A stretch of 64,000 bases of DNA from Streptomyces aurantiacus (GCF_001418335.1 NZ_LIPP01000028.1:18473-82472), one strand, 5' to 3'; numbered from the stretch's first letter, positions 32,049 to 41,850 are shown. Numbers and translations: made by a program. Notes: generated by a model not told the origin, from the sequence alone.

Positions 32049-33461
32049 TCAATGAGGGGCGCGTTCCTCCAGAGCCGCGCGCCAGGCGGGAAGCGGCGCG
32101 TCCCCCGATCCGGAGCCCGATCCCCCGCCCGAGCCCACGCCCGTGCCCACGCCCGGACGTCGTCCACCGCGTGCGAAGAAGTCGGCCAGCGGCAGGATCG
32201 CCGCGCCGACCGTCACCGCGTCGGGGCCGAGGGCGCCGAGCTCGATGGTGACCCGCTCGGCCGGGTGGCGCAGCGCGTACGAGACGGCGTGGGCGCGGAC
32301 GGCGGGCAGGAAGCGGGAGCCCAGCTGGAGTCCTGCCCAGCCGCCGATGAGGATGCGTTCCGGCTGGAAGAGGTTGATCAGGTCGGAGAGACCCGCGCCC
32401 AGGTACTCGGCCGTCTCCTCCAGCACGGCCAGCGCCACGGGGTCGGGCACCGGATCGGTCACGGGATCGGTCACGGGGCCGGCCAGCGGGTCGGCCCCGG
32501 CGCCGTCGGCGGAGGGCGCAGAGTACGCGGAGCTCGTGGAGTGCGCTGGGTAGGCGGCGGCCAGCATCGCCGTGAGCGCGGTCTCCTCGTCGACCCCCTT
32601 CGGCGGTCGTCCCCCCGCCTCCTCCCAGCGCTCAAGGAGCGCCTCCGCCCCGGCGTACGCCTCCAGACAGCCGAGCGCACCGCAGCGGCAGCGGCGCCCC
32701 CTGACCCGTACCGTGAGGTGGCCCCATTCCACCGCCCGGCCCAGTTCCACGTCGTCCGAGACGAGGCTGGCGCCGACGCCCGAGCCGAAGAGGACCACGA
32801 CCGCGTTGTGCGCGCCCCGTCCGGCGCCGAACCACATCTCGGCCTGGCCGAGGGTCTTGGCGCCGTTGTCGGTGAAGTACGGGACGGAGTCCGGGAGCCC
32901 GCAGGCGGCACGCAGCAGGGACTCCAGCGGGACGGACGGCCAGCCGATGGTCTGGCCGTGCACCACGGCGCCCTCGGTCTCGGTGCGTTCCACGATGCCG
33001 GGCACGCCGATGCCCACCCCGAGCAGCCGCTCGGCGGCGATGCCGGCGGCGGCGAGGACCTCGGCGACGCCGTCGCGGATGTGGCCGACGATGACGCCGA
33101 CGTCGTAGTCCTGGTGCTCCAAGGGCCGTTCCGTGCGGGCGAGTTCGGTCAGGGCCAGGTCGAAGAGCTCGACGCGGACGCGGGTCTCGCCGACGTCCAC
33201 GCCGATCATGTGGCCGCTGGCGGGGGCGACCCGGAGCAGGGTGCGGGGCCGGCCGCCGTCCGACTCGACGCTGCCCGCCTCCTCCACCAGACCGTCCGCG
33301 ACGAGTTCGGCGACCACGTTGCTGACGGAACCGGAACTCAGTCCGGTGGCAGGACCGAGTTCGAACCGGCTCATCGGTCCGTCGAAGTACAGCCTCCTCA
33401 GCACGGCGGTGCGATTGCCCCGCCGCAGGTCACGCACCGTGCGCCCGTTCCGCCCCGCCAT
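32049..33461 (-). CDS. ROK-family transcriptional repressor of the sugar operon
   Basis: A 470-residue ROK regulator with an N-terminal MarR-like winged helix (about 10-65, MSRFELGPATGLSSGSVSNVVAELV) and a sugar-kinase-like domain. The zinc motif CRCGALGCLEAYAG is intact. An insert near residues 315-345 contains the repeated unit VTDP, and a Gly/Ser tail ends the protein. ATG 33461 is preferred over 33494. It is divergent from the ABC operon at 33641 and probably represses it through the dyad at 33540-33566. Confidence 0.87.
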   Translation of the reverse strand: MAGRNGRTVRDLRRGNRTAVLRRLYFDGPMSRFELGPATGLSSGSVSNVVAELVADGLVEEAGSVESDGGRPRTLLRVAPASGHMIGVDVGETRVRVELFDLALTELARTERPLEHQDYDVGVIVGHIRDGVAEVLAAAGIAAERLLGVGIGVPGIVERTETEGAVVHGQTIGWPSVPLESLLRAACGLPDSVPYFTDNGAKTLGQAEMWFGAGRGAHNAVVVLFGSGVGASLVSDDVELGRAVEWGHLTVRVRGRRCRCGALGCLEAYAGAEALLERWEEAGGRPPKGVDEETALTAMLAAAYPAHSTSSAYSAPSADGAGADPLAGPVTDPVTDPVPDPVALAVLEETAEYLGAGLSDLINLFQPERILIGGWAGLQLGSRFLPAVRAHAVSYALRHPAERVTIELGALGPDAVTVGAAILPLADFFARGGRRPGVGTGVGSGGGSGSGSGDAPLPAWRAALEERAPH

Positions 33462-33513
33462 GTGGTTCCTTCCCGCCGGACCCCCGACCTGCAAGATACC
33501 GCTGCGCCATCCC

Positions 33514-33566
33514 TTGACGCGACTTTCTTCCGGGTCTTAACTCACGTCCTAAATTAAGCCGTGAGT
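33514..33566 (+). promoter_or_regulatory. Promoter and operator of the sugar ABC/beta-glucosidase operon
   Basis: TTGACG (33514-33519) and TTAACT (33537-33542) are separated by 17 bp. An inverted repeat ACTCACG (33540-33546) and CGTGAGT (33560-33566) overlaps the -10 and the start of transcription. The -35, spacer length and TCTTAACTCAC resemble the GH16 promoter at 23675. The ROK protein at 32049 is the likely binder (inference). Confidence 0.7.
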
Positions 33567-33640
33567 AAGTCGTGGGAGTCGTTCGGGAAATGAACGCACG
33601 ACGCCTCCCGGCCTGCCCTCCGGAAGGGACGCCTGACGTC

Positions 33641-34957
33641 ATGCGCAGAACCCGAGCCGCTGCCGCGAGCGCGGTCACTGTCTCCCTGCTGGCCGCCGTG
33701 ACCGCCTGCGGCGGTGGCTCGTCGACGGACGGCGGGTCCAACGACTCGCCGAAGACGCTCACCTACTGGGCCTCCAACCAGGGCGCGAGCATCGAGGCCG
33801 ACAAGAAGATCCTCACGCCCGAGCTGAAGAAGTTCGAGGAACAGACCGGCATCAAGGTCAAGTTGGAGGTCATCCCCTGGTCCGACCTGCTCAACCGCAT
33901 TCTGGCCGCGGCCACTTCGGGCCAGGGCCCGGACGTCCTCAACATCGGCAACACCTGGTCCGCCTCGCTGCAGGCGACGGGGGCCCTGCTGCCCTGGGAC
34001 GCCAAGAACTTCGGCAAGATCGGCGGCAAGGACCGGTTCGTCGAGTCGGCGCTCGGCTCGGCGGGTGCGACCGGCTCCGACCCGGCGGCGGTCCCGCTGT
34101 ACTCGATGGCGTACGCGCTCTACTACAACAAGAAGATGTTCGAGGACGCGGGGATATCCGGACCGCCCGCCACCTGGGACGAACTGGTCGCCGACGGGAA
34201 GAAGATCTCCAAGGACGACAAGTGGGCGCTGGGCGCCGAGGGTGCGAACCCGTCGGAGAACATCCACCATGTCTTCGTCCTCGGCAAGCAGCACGGCGCC
34301 GACTTCTTCGACGCCGACGGCAAGCCCGACTTCACCTCCGACGGGGCCGTGGCGGCGGTCAAGCAGTACGTCGACCTGATGGGCAAGGACAAGGTCGTCG
34401 CGCCCGGCAACGCCGAGTACGCGCAGAACCAGTCCCTCCAGGACTTCGCCAAGGACAAGACGTCGATGGTGCTGTGGCAGACGGCCTCGGCCACGCTCAA
34501 GGCCCACGGCATGAGCGACGACGAGTGGGGCGTCGCGCCGGTACCGGTCCAGTCCGGTACCCCGGGCGCCGGTGAGGCCGTCAACTCGATGGTGGCGGGC
34601 ATCAACATGGCCGTCTTCAAGAACACCGACAACATCGACGGCGCCCTGAAGTTCGTCAAGTTCATGACGAGCGACGCCGAGCAGAAGGCGCTCAACAAGA
34701 CCTACGGGTCCATCCCTTCGGTCAAGGCCGCCCAGGAGGACCCCGCCTTCAACACGCCCGCGCTGAAGGTGATCCGCGAGACGCTCGCGAAGAGCGCGGC
34801 CCCGCTGCCGCAGGTGCCGAACGAGTCGCAGTTCGAGACCGCGGTCGGCACGGCCGTCAAGGAGCTCTTCGCGGAGGCGGCGGCCGGCCGGCCGGTGTCC
34901 ACGGCCGCGGTCAAGGAGAAGCTCGACGAGGCCCAGCAGCAGATGCCGAAGAAGTGA
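33641..34957 (+). CDS. Sugar ABC importer binding lipoprotein (family 1)
   Basis: The 438-residue extracellular binding lipoprotein has lipobox VTACGG (Cys23) and an MalE-like two-lobe fold (LTYWASNQGASIEADKKI to QQQMPKK). It would capture oligosaccharides and deliver them to the permeases at 34965 and 35947. ATG 33641 is chosen over 33572, which would begin inside the promoter region and add a non-signal-like stretch. No ATPase gene is in the operon. In Streptomyces, MsiK usually energises such importers (established for several sugars). Confidence 0.9.
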   Translation: MRRTRAAAASAVTVSLLAAVTACGGGSSTDGGSNDSPKTLTYWASNQGASIEADKKILTPELKKFEEQTGIKVKLEVIPWSDLLNRILAAATSGQGPDVLNIGNTWSASLQATGALLPWDAKNFGKIGGKDRFVESALGSAGATGSDPAAVPLYSMAYALYYNKKMFEDAGISGPPATWDELVADGKKISKDDKWALGAEGANPSENIHHVFVLGKQHGADFFDADGKPDFTSDGAVAAVKQYVDLMGKDKVVAPGNAEYAQNQSLQDFAKDKTSMVLWQTASATLKAHGMSDDEWGVAPVPVQSGTPGAGEAVNSMVAGINMAVFKNTDNIDGALKFVKFMTSDAEQKALNKTYGSIPSVKAAQEDPAFNTPALKVIRETLAKSAAPLPQVPNESQFETAVGTAVKELFAEAAAGRPVSTAAVKEKLDEAQQQMPKK

Positions 34958-34964
34958 GCGTTCG

Positions 34965-35954
34965 ATGACCGTGACCGCCAGTCCCGCGGTCGGGAAGGAG
35001 ACACCGCCCGGTGCCACGGGGCCTGCCCCGCGCCGCCGCACCGGGCGGGTACGTCGGATCGCCCTGCCGTATCTGCTCCTGCTGCCCGCCCTGCTCCTCG
35101 AACTCCTCGTCCATCTGGTGCCGATGGTGATCGGCATCGTCATGAGCTTCAAGGAGCTCACGCAGTTCTACATCCGGGACTGGGGCGCCGCGCCCTGGAC
35201 CGCCTTCGACAACTACAGCCTGTCCGTGGACTTCGACGCGCCCATCGGCAAGGCGCTGCTCCACTCGTTCTTCGTCACCTGCGCGTTCACCGTGCTCTCC
35301 GTGGGCCTGTGCTGGCTGCTGGGTACGACGGCCGCGGTGTACATGCAGGAGAACTTCCGCGGGCGTGGGTTCCTGCGTGCCGTGTTCCTCGTCCCGTACG
35401 CGCTTCCGGTGTACGCGGCCGTCATCACCTGGGCGTTCATGTTCCAGCGGGACAACGGCCTGGTGAACCATGTGCTGCACGACCAGCTGGGCCTCACCGA
35501 CAGCCCGTCCTTCTGGCTGATCGGCGACAACAGCTTCGTCGCGCTGCTCGTCGTGTCGGTGTGGAAGGGCTGGCCGTTCGCCTTCCTCATCGTGATGGCG
35601 GGTTTGCAGAACATCCCCAAGGAGCTGTACGAGGCGGCGGCGATCGACGGGGCCGGGCTGCTCCAGCAACTGCGCCGCATCACCCTGCCGTCGCTGCGCC
35701 CGGTCAACCAGGTGCTGGTGCTCGTGCTCTTCCTGTGGACGTTCAACGACTTCAACACGCCGTACGTGCTGTTCGGCAAGTCGGCGCCGGAAGCCGCCGA
35801 CCTGATCTCGATCCATATCTACCAGGCGTCGTTCGTGACGTGGAACTTCGGGACAGGATCCGCGATGTCCGTACTGCTCCTGCTGTTCCTGCTGGTCGTG
35901 ACGGGCGCCTACCTCGCCCTGACCTCACGCGGACGGAGGGCCGCCGATGTCTAG
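34965..35954 (+). CDS. Sugar ABC importer permease 1
   Basis: A 329-residue MalF-type permease with six or more helices, beginning after a basic 35-residue N-terminus. The EAA loop is EAAAIDGAGLLQQLRRITLPSLRP near residue 220. It pairs with the 35947 permease to form the channel fed by the 33641 lipoprotein. It starts 7 bp after the binding-protein gene and overlaps the next gene by 8 bp. Substrate is inferred as a beta-glucoside from the downstream GH1 enzyme. Confidence 0.9.
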   Translation: MTVTASPAVGKETPPGATGPAPRRRTGRVRRIALPYLLLLPALLLELLVHLVPMVIGIVMSFKELTQFYIRDWGAAPWTAFDNYSLSVDFDAPIGKALLHSFFVTCAFTVLSVGLCWLLGTTAAVYMQENFRGRGFLRAVFLVPYALPVYAAVITWAFMFQRDNGLVNHVLHDQLGLTDSPSFWLIGDNSFVALLVVSVWKGWPFAFLIVMAGLQNIPKELYEAAAIDGAGLLQQLRRITLPSLRPVNQVLVLVLFLWTFNDFNTPYVLFGKSAPEAADLISIHIYQASFVTWNFGTGSAMSVLLLLFLLVVTGAYLALTSRGRRAADV

Positions 35955-36822
35955 GACCCTGACGGCGACGCGGCGGTCGCCGATGGCCGCGCCGCGTTCC
36001 TTCGTCTGGTCGCGCCGGATCTTCCTCACCCTGCTCACCGGCTTCGTCCTGCTGCCGGTGTACGTGATGCTGTCCAGCTCGCTGAAGCCGCTGGAGGACG
36101 TGTCGGGCAAGTTCCGCTGGTGGCCCAGCGGGCTGACGATCCGTCCCTACATCGACATCTGGTCGACCGTTCCGCTGGCGAAGTACTTCCTCAACTCGCT
36201 GATCGTGGCGGGCGCGGCGACGGTCTGCTCGGTGGTGATCGCGATCTTCGCCGCGTACGGGGTGAGCCGCTACCGCTTCCGCGGCAAGCGCCTGTTCACC
36301 GTGACCGTGCTCTCCACCCAGATGTTCCCCGGTATCCTCTTCCTGCTTCCGCTGTTCCTCATCTACGTGAACATCGGCAACTCCACGGGCATCGCGCTCT
36401 TCGGCTCGCGGCTCGGCCTGATCCTCACGTATCTGACGTTCTCGCTGCCGTTCTCCATCTGGATGCTGATCGGGTACTTCGAGTCGGTGCCGCGCGATCT
36501 GGACGAGGCGGCGATGGTGGACGGCTGCGGGCCGCTCGGCGCGCTCTTCCGGGTCGTGGTGCCCGCCGCGGTACCCGGCATCGTCGCGGTCGCGGTGTAC
36601 GCGTTCATGACGGCGTGGGGCGAGGTGCTGTTCGCGTCGGTGATGACCAACGACACCACCCGCACCCTCGCCATCGGCCTCCAGGGCTACGCCACCCAGA
36701 ACGACGTGTACTGGAACCAGGTCATGGCCGCCTCACTCGTGGTGAGCGTTCCCGTGGTCGCCGGCTTCCTGCTGCTCCAGCGCTATCTGGTCGCCGGACT
36801 CACCGCCGGCGCCGTCAAGTGA
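35947..36822 (+). CDS. Sugar ABC importer permease 2
   Basis: The 291-residue MalG-type permease has six helices and the EAA loop [25 protein letters not shown]. It forms the inner-membrane channel with the 34965 gene. ATG 35947 overlaps the previous gene by 8 bp. The following gap of 52 bp before the beta-glucosidase suggests the same transcript continues. Confidence 0.9.
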   Translation: MSRTLTATRRSPMAAPRSFVWSRRIFLTLLTGFVLLPVYVMLSSSLKPLEDVSGKFRWWPSGLTIRPYIDIWSTVPLAKYFLNSLIVAGAATVCSVVIAIFAAYGVSRYRFRGKRLFTVTVLSTQMFPGILFLLPLFLIYVNIGNSTGIALFGSRLGLILTYLTFSLPFSIWMLIGYFESVPRDLDEAAMVDGCGPLGALFRVVVPAAVPGIVAVAVYAFMTAWGEVLFASVMTNDTTRTLAIGLQGYATQNDVYWNQVMAASLVVSVPVVAGFLLLQRYLVAGLTAGAVK

Positions 36823-36874
36823 CCACTCCACTCCCTTCTCACTGCCCAACTCCCCCGGACCGGAAAGGACTTCT

Positions 36875-38233
36875 GTGACCATCGATCTCGCCGCACTCCC
36901 CCAGGACTTCGTGTGGGGCACGGCCACCTCGGCGTACCAGATCGAAGGTGCCGTGGCCGAGGACGGCCGTTCGCCCTCCATCTGGGACACCTTCTCGCAC
37001 ACACCGGGGAAGGTGGACGGCGACGACCACGGGGATGCCGCCTGCGACCACTACCACCGGTGGCGCGAGGACATCGCCCTGATGAAGGAGCTGGGCACCA
37101 ACGCGTACCGGCTGTCGATCGCCTGGCCGCGGGTCGTGCCGGGCGGCGAAGGACCGGTGAACGCCAAGGGGCTCGACTTCTACGACGCGTTGATCGACGG
37201 CCTGCTGGCGGCCGGCATCACACCGTCGGTGACGCTCTACCACTGGGACCTTCCGCAGGTGCTGCAGGACCGGGGCGGCTGGGCCGAGCGCGACACGGCG
37301 TACCACCTGGCGGCGTACGCGGCGGTCGTGGCCGAACGCCTCGGCGACCGCGTCCAGCACTGGACGACCCTCAACGAACCGCTGTGCTCGGCCTGGATCG
37401 GTCACCTGGAGGGCCGGATGGCCCCGGGCCTGACCGACCTCCCGACAGCGGTACGCGCCTCCTACCACCTGCTCCTCGGCCACGGCCTCACCACCCAGGC
37501 GATCCGCGCCGCGGCGCCCGGCGCCCAGGTCGGCATCGTCAACAACCTGTCCTACGTCGAGGCGGCCACCGAGCGCCCCGAGGACGTCGCGGCGGCCCGG
37601 CGCATGGACGGCCACTCCAACCGCTGGTGGCTCGACCCGGTCCACGGCCGGGGCTTCCCGGCGGACATGCGCGAGGTGTACGGCGTCGAACTCCCCGAGC
37701 GGGAGGGGGATTTGGCGACCATGGCCCAGCCACTCGACTGGCTGGGGCTCAACTACTACTTCCCTTCGGCCATCGCGGACGACCCGAGCGGACCGGCCCC
37801 GTACGCCGCCGCCGTCCACCGGCACGGTGTGCCGCGCACGGCCATGGACTGGGAGGTCGACGCCGCCGGGATCGAGAGCCTGCTGCTGCGCCTCACGGAC
37901 GACTACGGCGCCCGGAGGCTGTACGTCACCGAGAACGGCTCGGCCTACCCGGACGTCGTACGCCCGGACGGCACGGTCCACGATCCCGAGCGCACGCGGT
38001 ACCTCGAACAGCACCTGGCGGCGTGCGCCTCCGCGGTACGCAAGGGGGCTCCCCTCGCGGGCTACTTCGCCTGGTCGCTGCTGGACAACTTCGAGTGGGC
38101 GTACGGCTACGACAAGCGGTTCGGCCTCGTCCACGTCGACTACGAGACGCAGCGGCGCACGGTGAAGGGGAGCGGGCGCCGGTACGCGGAGATCATCCGG
38201 GAGCACGGCGGCAGGGCGCGCAGGGCCGCCTGA
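36875..38233 (+). CDS. GH1 beta-glucosidase
   Basis: A 452-residue (beta/alpha)8 GH1 enzyme with acid/base Glu168 in TTLNEP and nucleophile Glu353 in YVTENG. The N-terminal [16 protein letters not shown] is diagnostic for the family. It lacks a signal peptide, so it cleaves imported beta-glucosides (for example cello- or laminari-oligosaccharides) in the cytoplasm. GTG 36875 follows GGAAAGGAC. It completes the ROK-controlled operon and is convergent with the phosphotransferase gene 3 bp away. Confidence 0.93.
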   Translation: MTIDLAALPQDFVWGTATSAYQIEGAVAEDGRSPSIWDTFSHTPGKVDGDDHGDAACDHYHRWREDIALMKELGTNAYRLSIAWPRVVPGGEGPVNAKGLDFYDALIDGLLAAGITPSVTLYHWDLPQVLQDRGGWAERDTAYHLAAYAAVVAERLGDRVQHWTTLNEPLCSAWIGHLEGRMAPGLTDLPTAVRASYHLLLGHGLTTQAIRAAAPGAQVGIVNNLSYVEAATERPEDVAAARRMDGHSNRWWLDPVHGRGFPADMREVYGVELPEREGDLATMAQPLDWLGLNYYFPSAIADDPSGPAPYAAAVHRHGVPRTAMDWEVDAAGIESLLLRLTDDYGARRLYVTENGSAYPDVVRPDGTVHDPERTRYLEQHLAACASAVRKGAPLAGYFAWSLLDNFEWAYGYDKRFGLVHVDYETQRRTVKGSGRRYAEIIREHGGRARRAA

Positions 38234-38236
38234 GAC

Positions 38237-39250
38237 TCAGCGGGCCGCGCCGAGGGGGCCCAGTTCGTCCAGGGCCGCGACGAGCTCCGGGGCCACCACG
38301 TCCCGGAGCCAGGCGGCATGCCGCTCCCCCATGTCGCGCGGGATCGTCTCGATGAGCATGATCAGGTAGAGATAGCTGCGGTAGAGGGCGAGACGAAGGC
38401 GGGCCGAGCGGCCGAACTCGGCTCGCCCGCCCGCCTCCTGATAGCCACTCAGAAAGTCGCGGTCCTTCTCGATGTCGTCGAGCACCGCCAGGGACACGAA
38501 GTCCGCCAGGGGGTCGCCCCAGAACATCCGCTCACCGTCGACCAGCCCGCCGATCCTGGGCTCACGACCGCTCTCCGGGCCGCCTCCCGGGCGTTCGACC
38601 ATGATGTTCCCCCGCCACAGGTCGAAGTGCACCAGGCACGGGACGACCACCTCGTCGAGGGCGTCGTACGCGGACGCGGCCGTGCGGGCCACCTCGTCCA
38701 CCGGGCGGGGCAGCCACGCACCGTACCGCCGGGCGTCGTCCAGGACGGCGGCGTACATGGCGGTGAAGGCCGAACGCCAGTCGGCGGACAGCGGCCCGAG
38801 CGCGCCGGACGGATATCCGAAGCCGGGGCCGGTCACTTGGTGGAGGCGGGCCACGTGGCGCCCCAACTCCTCGCGGAGGCAGGCCTGTTCGTCCGCCGTG
38901 TAGCGGCCGTCCCACATGTCGCCGGGACAGGCCGTCATCAGCAGATGCCGACCCGTCGGCGCGGACGCCGCGAAGGAGACGGCCACCACGCGCGGCACGG
39001 GCACGTCGACCGTGGCGGCGGCACGGTAGAACTCGACCTCGGCGACGAGAAGATCACGCTCGTGGCTCAGACCGGGGGCGTCCGCCGGAGGCGGGGTCTT
39101 CAGTACGTACCGGTCGTGCCGGCCGCCGTCGATGAGGAGCAGCTCCTCGACGGTGTTGTACGTCCCGCCGCTGAGCGCACGGCAGCGCACGAGGCGGCCC
39201 GCCGAAATCCCGGCCGCCTCCAGAACCCGCCCGACCCGCTCCTCCGGCAC
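38237..39250 (-). CDS. Aminoglycoside phosphotransferase-fold kinase
   Basis: A 337-residue APH/choline-kinase-like protein. The Brenner motif LVHFDLWRGNIMV carries the catalytic Asp and metal-binding Asn. The following GLVDGERMFWGDPLADF corresponds to the second metal-binding (DFG-like) motif. GTG 39250 follows GGGGGTGGGGGC and is chosen over the 39367 start, which runs through a dispersed intergenic repeat. Substrates of such proteins range from aminoglycosides to small alcohols. No resistance should be assumed. Confidence 0.82.
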   Translation of the reverse strand: MPEERVGRVLEAAGISAGRLVRCRALSGGTYNTVEELLLIDGGRHDRYVLKTPPPADAPGLSHERDLLVAEVEFYRAAATVDVPVPRVVAVSFAASAPTGRHLLMTACPGDMWDGRYTADEQACLREELGRHVARLHQVTGPGFGYPSGALGPLSADWRSAFTAMYAAVLDDARRYGAWLPRPVDEVARTAASAYDALDEVVVPCLVHFDLWRGNIMVERPGGGPESGREPRIGGLVDGERMFWGDPLADFVSLAVLDDIEKDRDFLSGYQEAGGRAEFGRSARLRLALYRSYLYLIMLIETIPRDMGERHAAWLRDVVAPELVAALDELGPLGAAR

Positions 39251-39330
39251 GCCCCCACCCCCGTCTCGCCACGCGCCGCCAGCGTACGGACCACCAAGGG
39301 CGACGGGCAACGGCGCGGTCTTTCGCCTGT

Positions 39331-39358
39331 AAGGGGCGCGGGGAACTGCGCGTCCAGC
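39331..39358 (-). repeat. Reverse copy of the dispersed GCAGTTCCCCGCGCCCC element
   Basis: AAGGGGCGCGGGGAACTGCG and the following bases are the reverse complement of the element at 8491. It lies in a 215-bp intergenic region between divergent genes. The rest of the gap is Pro-codon-like GC-rich sequence with loosely repeated CGCTACGCCCGCTCC-type units. Confidence 0.75.
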
Positions 39359-39465
39359 CCCCACCAACCCGCGCCGGGCCCGCTACGCCCGCTCCCACCA
39401 ATCCGCCCCCGACCCGCAACGCCCGCTCCCCATCCGCGAACAAGCCGACCGCATAAGCTCCCCGC

Positions 39466-39852
39466 ATGGAACAGAGCGAGATCATCCTCCGAGCGATCGG
39501 CGTCCTGACCGAGACCCAGGAAATGGTACGCAGGCTCAACGGCGACGCCGAGGTCGACATAGACGCCGGCGAGGCCCAGCTGGGCAGGCTGGTGACCGAG
39601 GTCTTCCCGGCGGTCGAGGTCCCCGGCGACGCGACCCCCGCCGAGGCGGGCCAGGCCGTCGTCGACTCGCTGATGCCCGCGGCCATCTCCCTGGTGGGCG
39701 CGTTCGCCTTCCTGTTCTCCGAACTCGCCGACATCCACGACACGGGCCGTTCCGAGATCAAGAGCACCGAACTTCTGCGCACTCTCGCCCTCCGCCTGTC
39801 GAACACCGACTCGAACGACGGCCCCGACTCGGACCTCGACGACGACGCGTAG
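39466..39852 (+). CDS. Small conserved hypothetical protein
   Basis: A 128-residue protein, mainly helical, with a mildly hydrophobic stretch (VVDSLMPAAISLVGAFAFLFSELADI, about 64-90) that may be amphipathic or a single membrane segment. It ends in an acidic tail (DSNDGPDSDLDDDA). No domain is recognised. It starts at ATG 39466. The gap to the next gene carries CTAG-rich palindromes and a T-tract that may end this transcript. Confidence 0.65.
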   Translation: MEQSEIILRAIGVLTETQEMVRRLNGDAEVDIDAGEAQLGRLVTEVFPAVEVPGDATPAEAGQAVVDSLMPAAISLVGAFAFLFSELADIHDTGRSEIKSTELLRTLALRLSNTDSNDGPDSDLDDDA

Positions 39853-39931
39853 CACTCCTCAAGCGCCTCACACATACCTCCCCAGCGCCCCCGAAGGCCT
39901 CCCCCGGAAATCCATTGGCTCTCCCCAGATC

Positions 39932-39979
39932 GGCTACGTAGCCTAGGCCATAACCTAGTAACCCTAGGTTTGGCTTTTT
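39932..39979. promoter_or_regulatory. Cluster of CTAG palindromes with a T-tract
   Basis: A perfect 12-bp palindrome GGCTACGTAGCC (39932-39943) is followed by AACCTAG-TAACC-CTAGGTT (39952-39970), and then by a T-tract (TGGCTTTTTTCG). CTAG is rare in Streptomyces. The second dyad plus T-run could be a terminator for the gene ending at 39852, or the group could be an operator for the FBP gene at 40014. Confidence 0.5.
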
Positions 39980-40013
39980 TCGCTGCCCGGCCCACATCCG
40001 TCAGGAGACACCC

Positions 40014-40508
40014 ATGAAGCCGCTCACCGAACAGGACATCCGCAGCTCCTTCGTCAATTGCTCCAAGGGGGAGGCCAAACGGCTGGCCGTGCCGCGCGAC
40101 CTGGCGGACCGGCCCTGGGCGGACCTGGACTTCCTCGGCTGGCGTGATCCGGGGGCGCCCGACCGCAGCTATCTGGTGACCGAGCGGTCCGGCCGGCCCG
40201 TCGGCGTGACCCTGCGCTTCCCCTCCCAGCAGCGGGGCTTCCTGCACCGCAGCATGTGCTCGCTCTGTCTGACCACCCACCCGGGAAACGGCGTCTCCCT
40301 GATGACGGCCCGCAAGGTGGGCCCGGCAGGCCGCGAGGGCAACTCGGTCGGCGTCTACATGTGCGCCGACCTCGCCTGCTCCCTCTACGTACGCGGCAAG
40401 AAGCTCCCCGAGTCCGGGTCCCGGTTCGAGGAGAGCCTCACCGTGGAGGAGCAGATCGCCCGTACGACCGGTCATCTGGCGGCCTTCCTGGACCGTCTGC
40501 ACGCCTGA
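40014..40508 (+). CDS. FBP-domain (FusB-like, zinc-binding) protein
   Basis: A 164-residue protein of the FBP family, with a helical N-terminal part and a C-terminal treble-clef zinc domain. Zinc ligands are visible as CSLC (in SMCSLCLTTHPGNG) and CADLAC (in YMCADLACSLYVRG). Related FusB/FusC proteins bind EF-G and rescue ribosomes stalled by fusidic acid. Whether this one does is unknown. It starts at ATG 40014 with AGGAGACACCC upstream and is probably transcribed alone. Confidence 0.82.
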   Translation: MKPLTEQDIRSSFVNCSKGEAKRLAVPRDLADRPWADLDFLGWRDPGAPDRSYLVTERSGRPVGVTLRFPSQQRGFLHRSMCSLCLTTHPGNGVSLMTARKVGPAGREGNSVGVYMCADLACSLYVRGKKLPESGSRFEESLTVEEQIARTTGHLAAFLDRLHA

Positions 40509-40602
40509 CCCGCCACCGGACGGTACGAGCGGTACGAGCCGCCGGCGCAGCCGCACCCTCCGGATGTGTTCGACGGGGCTGCCGAACGGGAAGTGGCCAA
40601 GG

Positions 40603-41850
40603 ATGCGAGATGTACGTGAGGCCTGGGCCGCCGGTACTGCCCAGGTGAGGAAGTGGCGCGGGCAGCCCGTGATCGTCCAGACGGTCCGGGCGGCGGCGGC
40701 CGCGACGGTGGCGTACGTGGTGGCGCTGCGCTTCAGCCCCGAGGCCGCCCCCCTCACCGCTCCCCTGACCGCGCTCCTCGTCGTCCAGGTCACGCTCTAC
40801 TCCACCCTCACCACCGGCATACGGCGTGTGAACGCCGTGGTGGCCGGCGTCCTCGTGGCCATCGGTTTCAGCGTCCTGGTGGGGCTGACCTGGTGGAGCC
40901 TGGGACTGCTCATCCTGGCCTCGCTGGCCGTCGGACACCTCGTACGGGTCAGCGAGTTCGTGCCCGAGGTGGCGATCAGCGCCATGCTGGTCCTCGGCGT
41001 CACCCGGATCGGGGACACGGCCTGGGCACGCATCCTGGAGACGGTGATCGGCGCCGTGGTCGGGCTGGCCTGCAATCTGCTGCTCGCCCCGCCGGTGTGG
41101 GTCGGCGCGGCCGGTGAGTCCATCGAGGATCTGGCGCGCCGGATGCGACGTCTGATGCGGCGCGTCGGCGAGGAGGCGGCCGACCGCACACCCGTGACCG
41201 TCACGGCCGACCGACTCCACGAGGCGCGGCGGCTCGACCACGACATCGTCGACGTGGACGCGGCCCTCACCCAGGCCGAGGACAGCCTGCGGCTCAATCC
41301 GCGCGTACGGGAAGGGCTGCTGCACCGGGTCGTCCTGCGCACCGGGCTCGACACCCTGGAGATCTGCACGGTGGTCCTGCGGGTGCTCACCCGCACCCTC
41401 ACCGACCTCGCCAGGACGCGACACCAGGAGCCACTGTTCGCGTCCCACATCGGTGTGACGTTCGAGCGGCTCCTGTCCGAGGTCGGTGACGCCGTGGTCA
41501 GCTTCGCCGTGCTGGTCACCACCGACGTCAGCCGGAGCGCCGAGTCGGCCGAGTCCCGGCTCGCCTCGGAGCTCACCGCCGCGACGGCCACCCGCGACAA
41601 GCTCGCCCAGCTCCTGCTGGAGGAAGTACAGCGGGACGCGCACCAGTGGCAGCTGTACGGTGCCATGGTGACCGAGGTCACCCGGATACTCGACGAACTC
41701 GACATGGAGCACCGCTCCCGCCGGCTTCTGGAGGAGCTGGACCGCTGCACGCGCGAACAGCGTGAGCGCATGCCGCGGCTCGACCGGCTGAACCGACGCC
41801 TGCGCTCCGCGCGACGGAACCGCTCGGCCCCCGAGAGTCGTGCTGAGTGA
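40603..41850 (+). CDS. Aromatic acid exporter (ArAE/FUSC)-like membrane protein
   Basis: The 415-residue protein has about six N-terminal helices (40-165, for example VAYVVALRFSPEAAPLTAPLTALLVVQVTL and LLILASLAVGHLVR). A long, mostly coiled-coil cytoplasmic domain makes up the second half and is rich in Arg/Glu heptads. This matches ArAE_1/DUF939-type transporters, which export organic acids such as p-hydroxybenzoate. ATG 40603 is chosen over 40564. It could form a unit with the gene at 41911, 60 bp downstream. Confidence 0.82.
   Translation: MRDVREAWAAGTAQVRKWRGQPVIVQTVRAAAAATVAYVVALRFSPEAAPLTAPLTALLVVQVTLYSTLTTGIRRVNAVVAGVLVAIGFSVLVGLTWWSLGLLILASLAVGHLVRVSEFVPEVAISAMLVLGVTRIGDTAWARILETVIGAVVGLACNLLLAPPVWVGAAGESIEDLARRMRRLMRRVGEEAADRTPVTVTADRLHEARRLDHDIVDVDAALTQAEDSLRLNPRVREGLLHRVVLRTGLDTLEICTVVLRVLTRTLTDLARTRHQEPLFASHIGVTFERLLSEVGDAVVSFAVLVTTDVSRSAESAESRLASELTAATATRDKLAQLLLEEVQRDAHQWQLYGAMVTEVTRILDELDMEHRSRRLLEELDRCTREQRERMPRLDRLNRRLRSARRNRSAPESRAE

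Noticed and set aside
38237..39367. Aminoglycoside resistance by the APH-fold kinase
   Set aside because: The fold alone does not show resistance, and there is no antibiotic gene or mobile element nearby.
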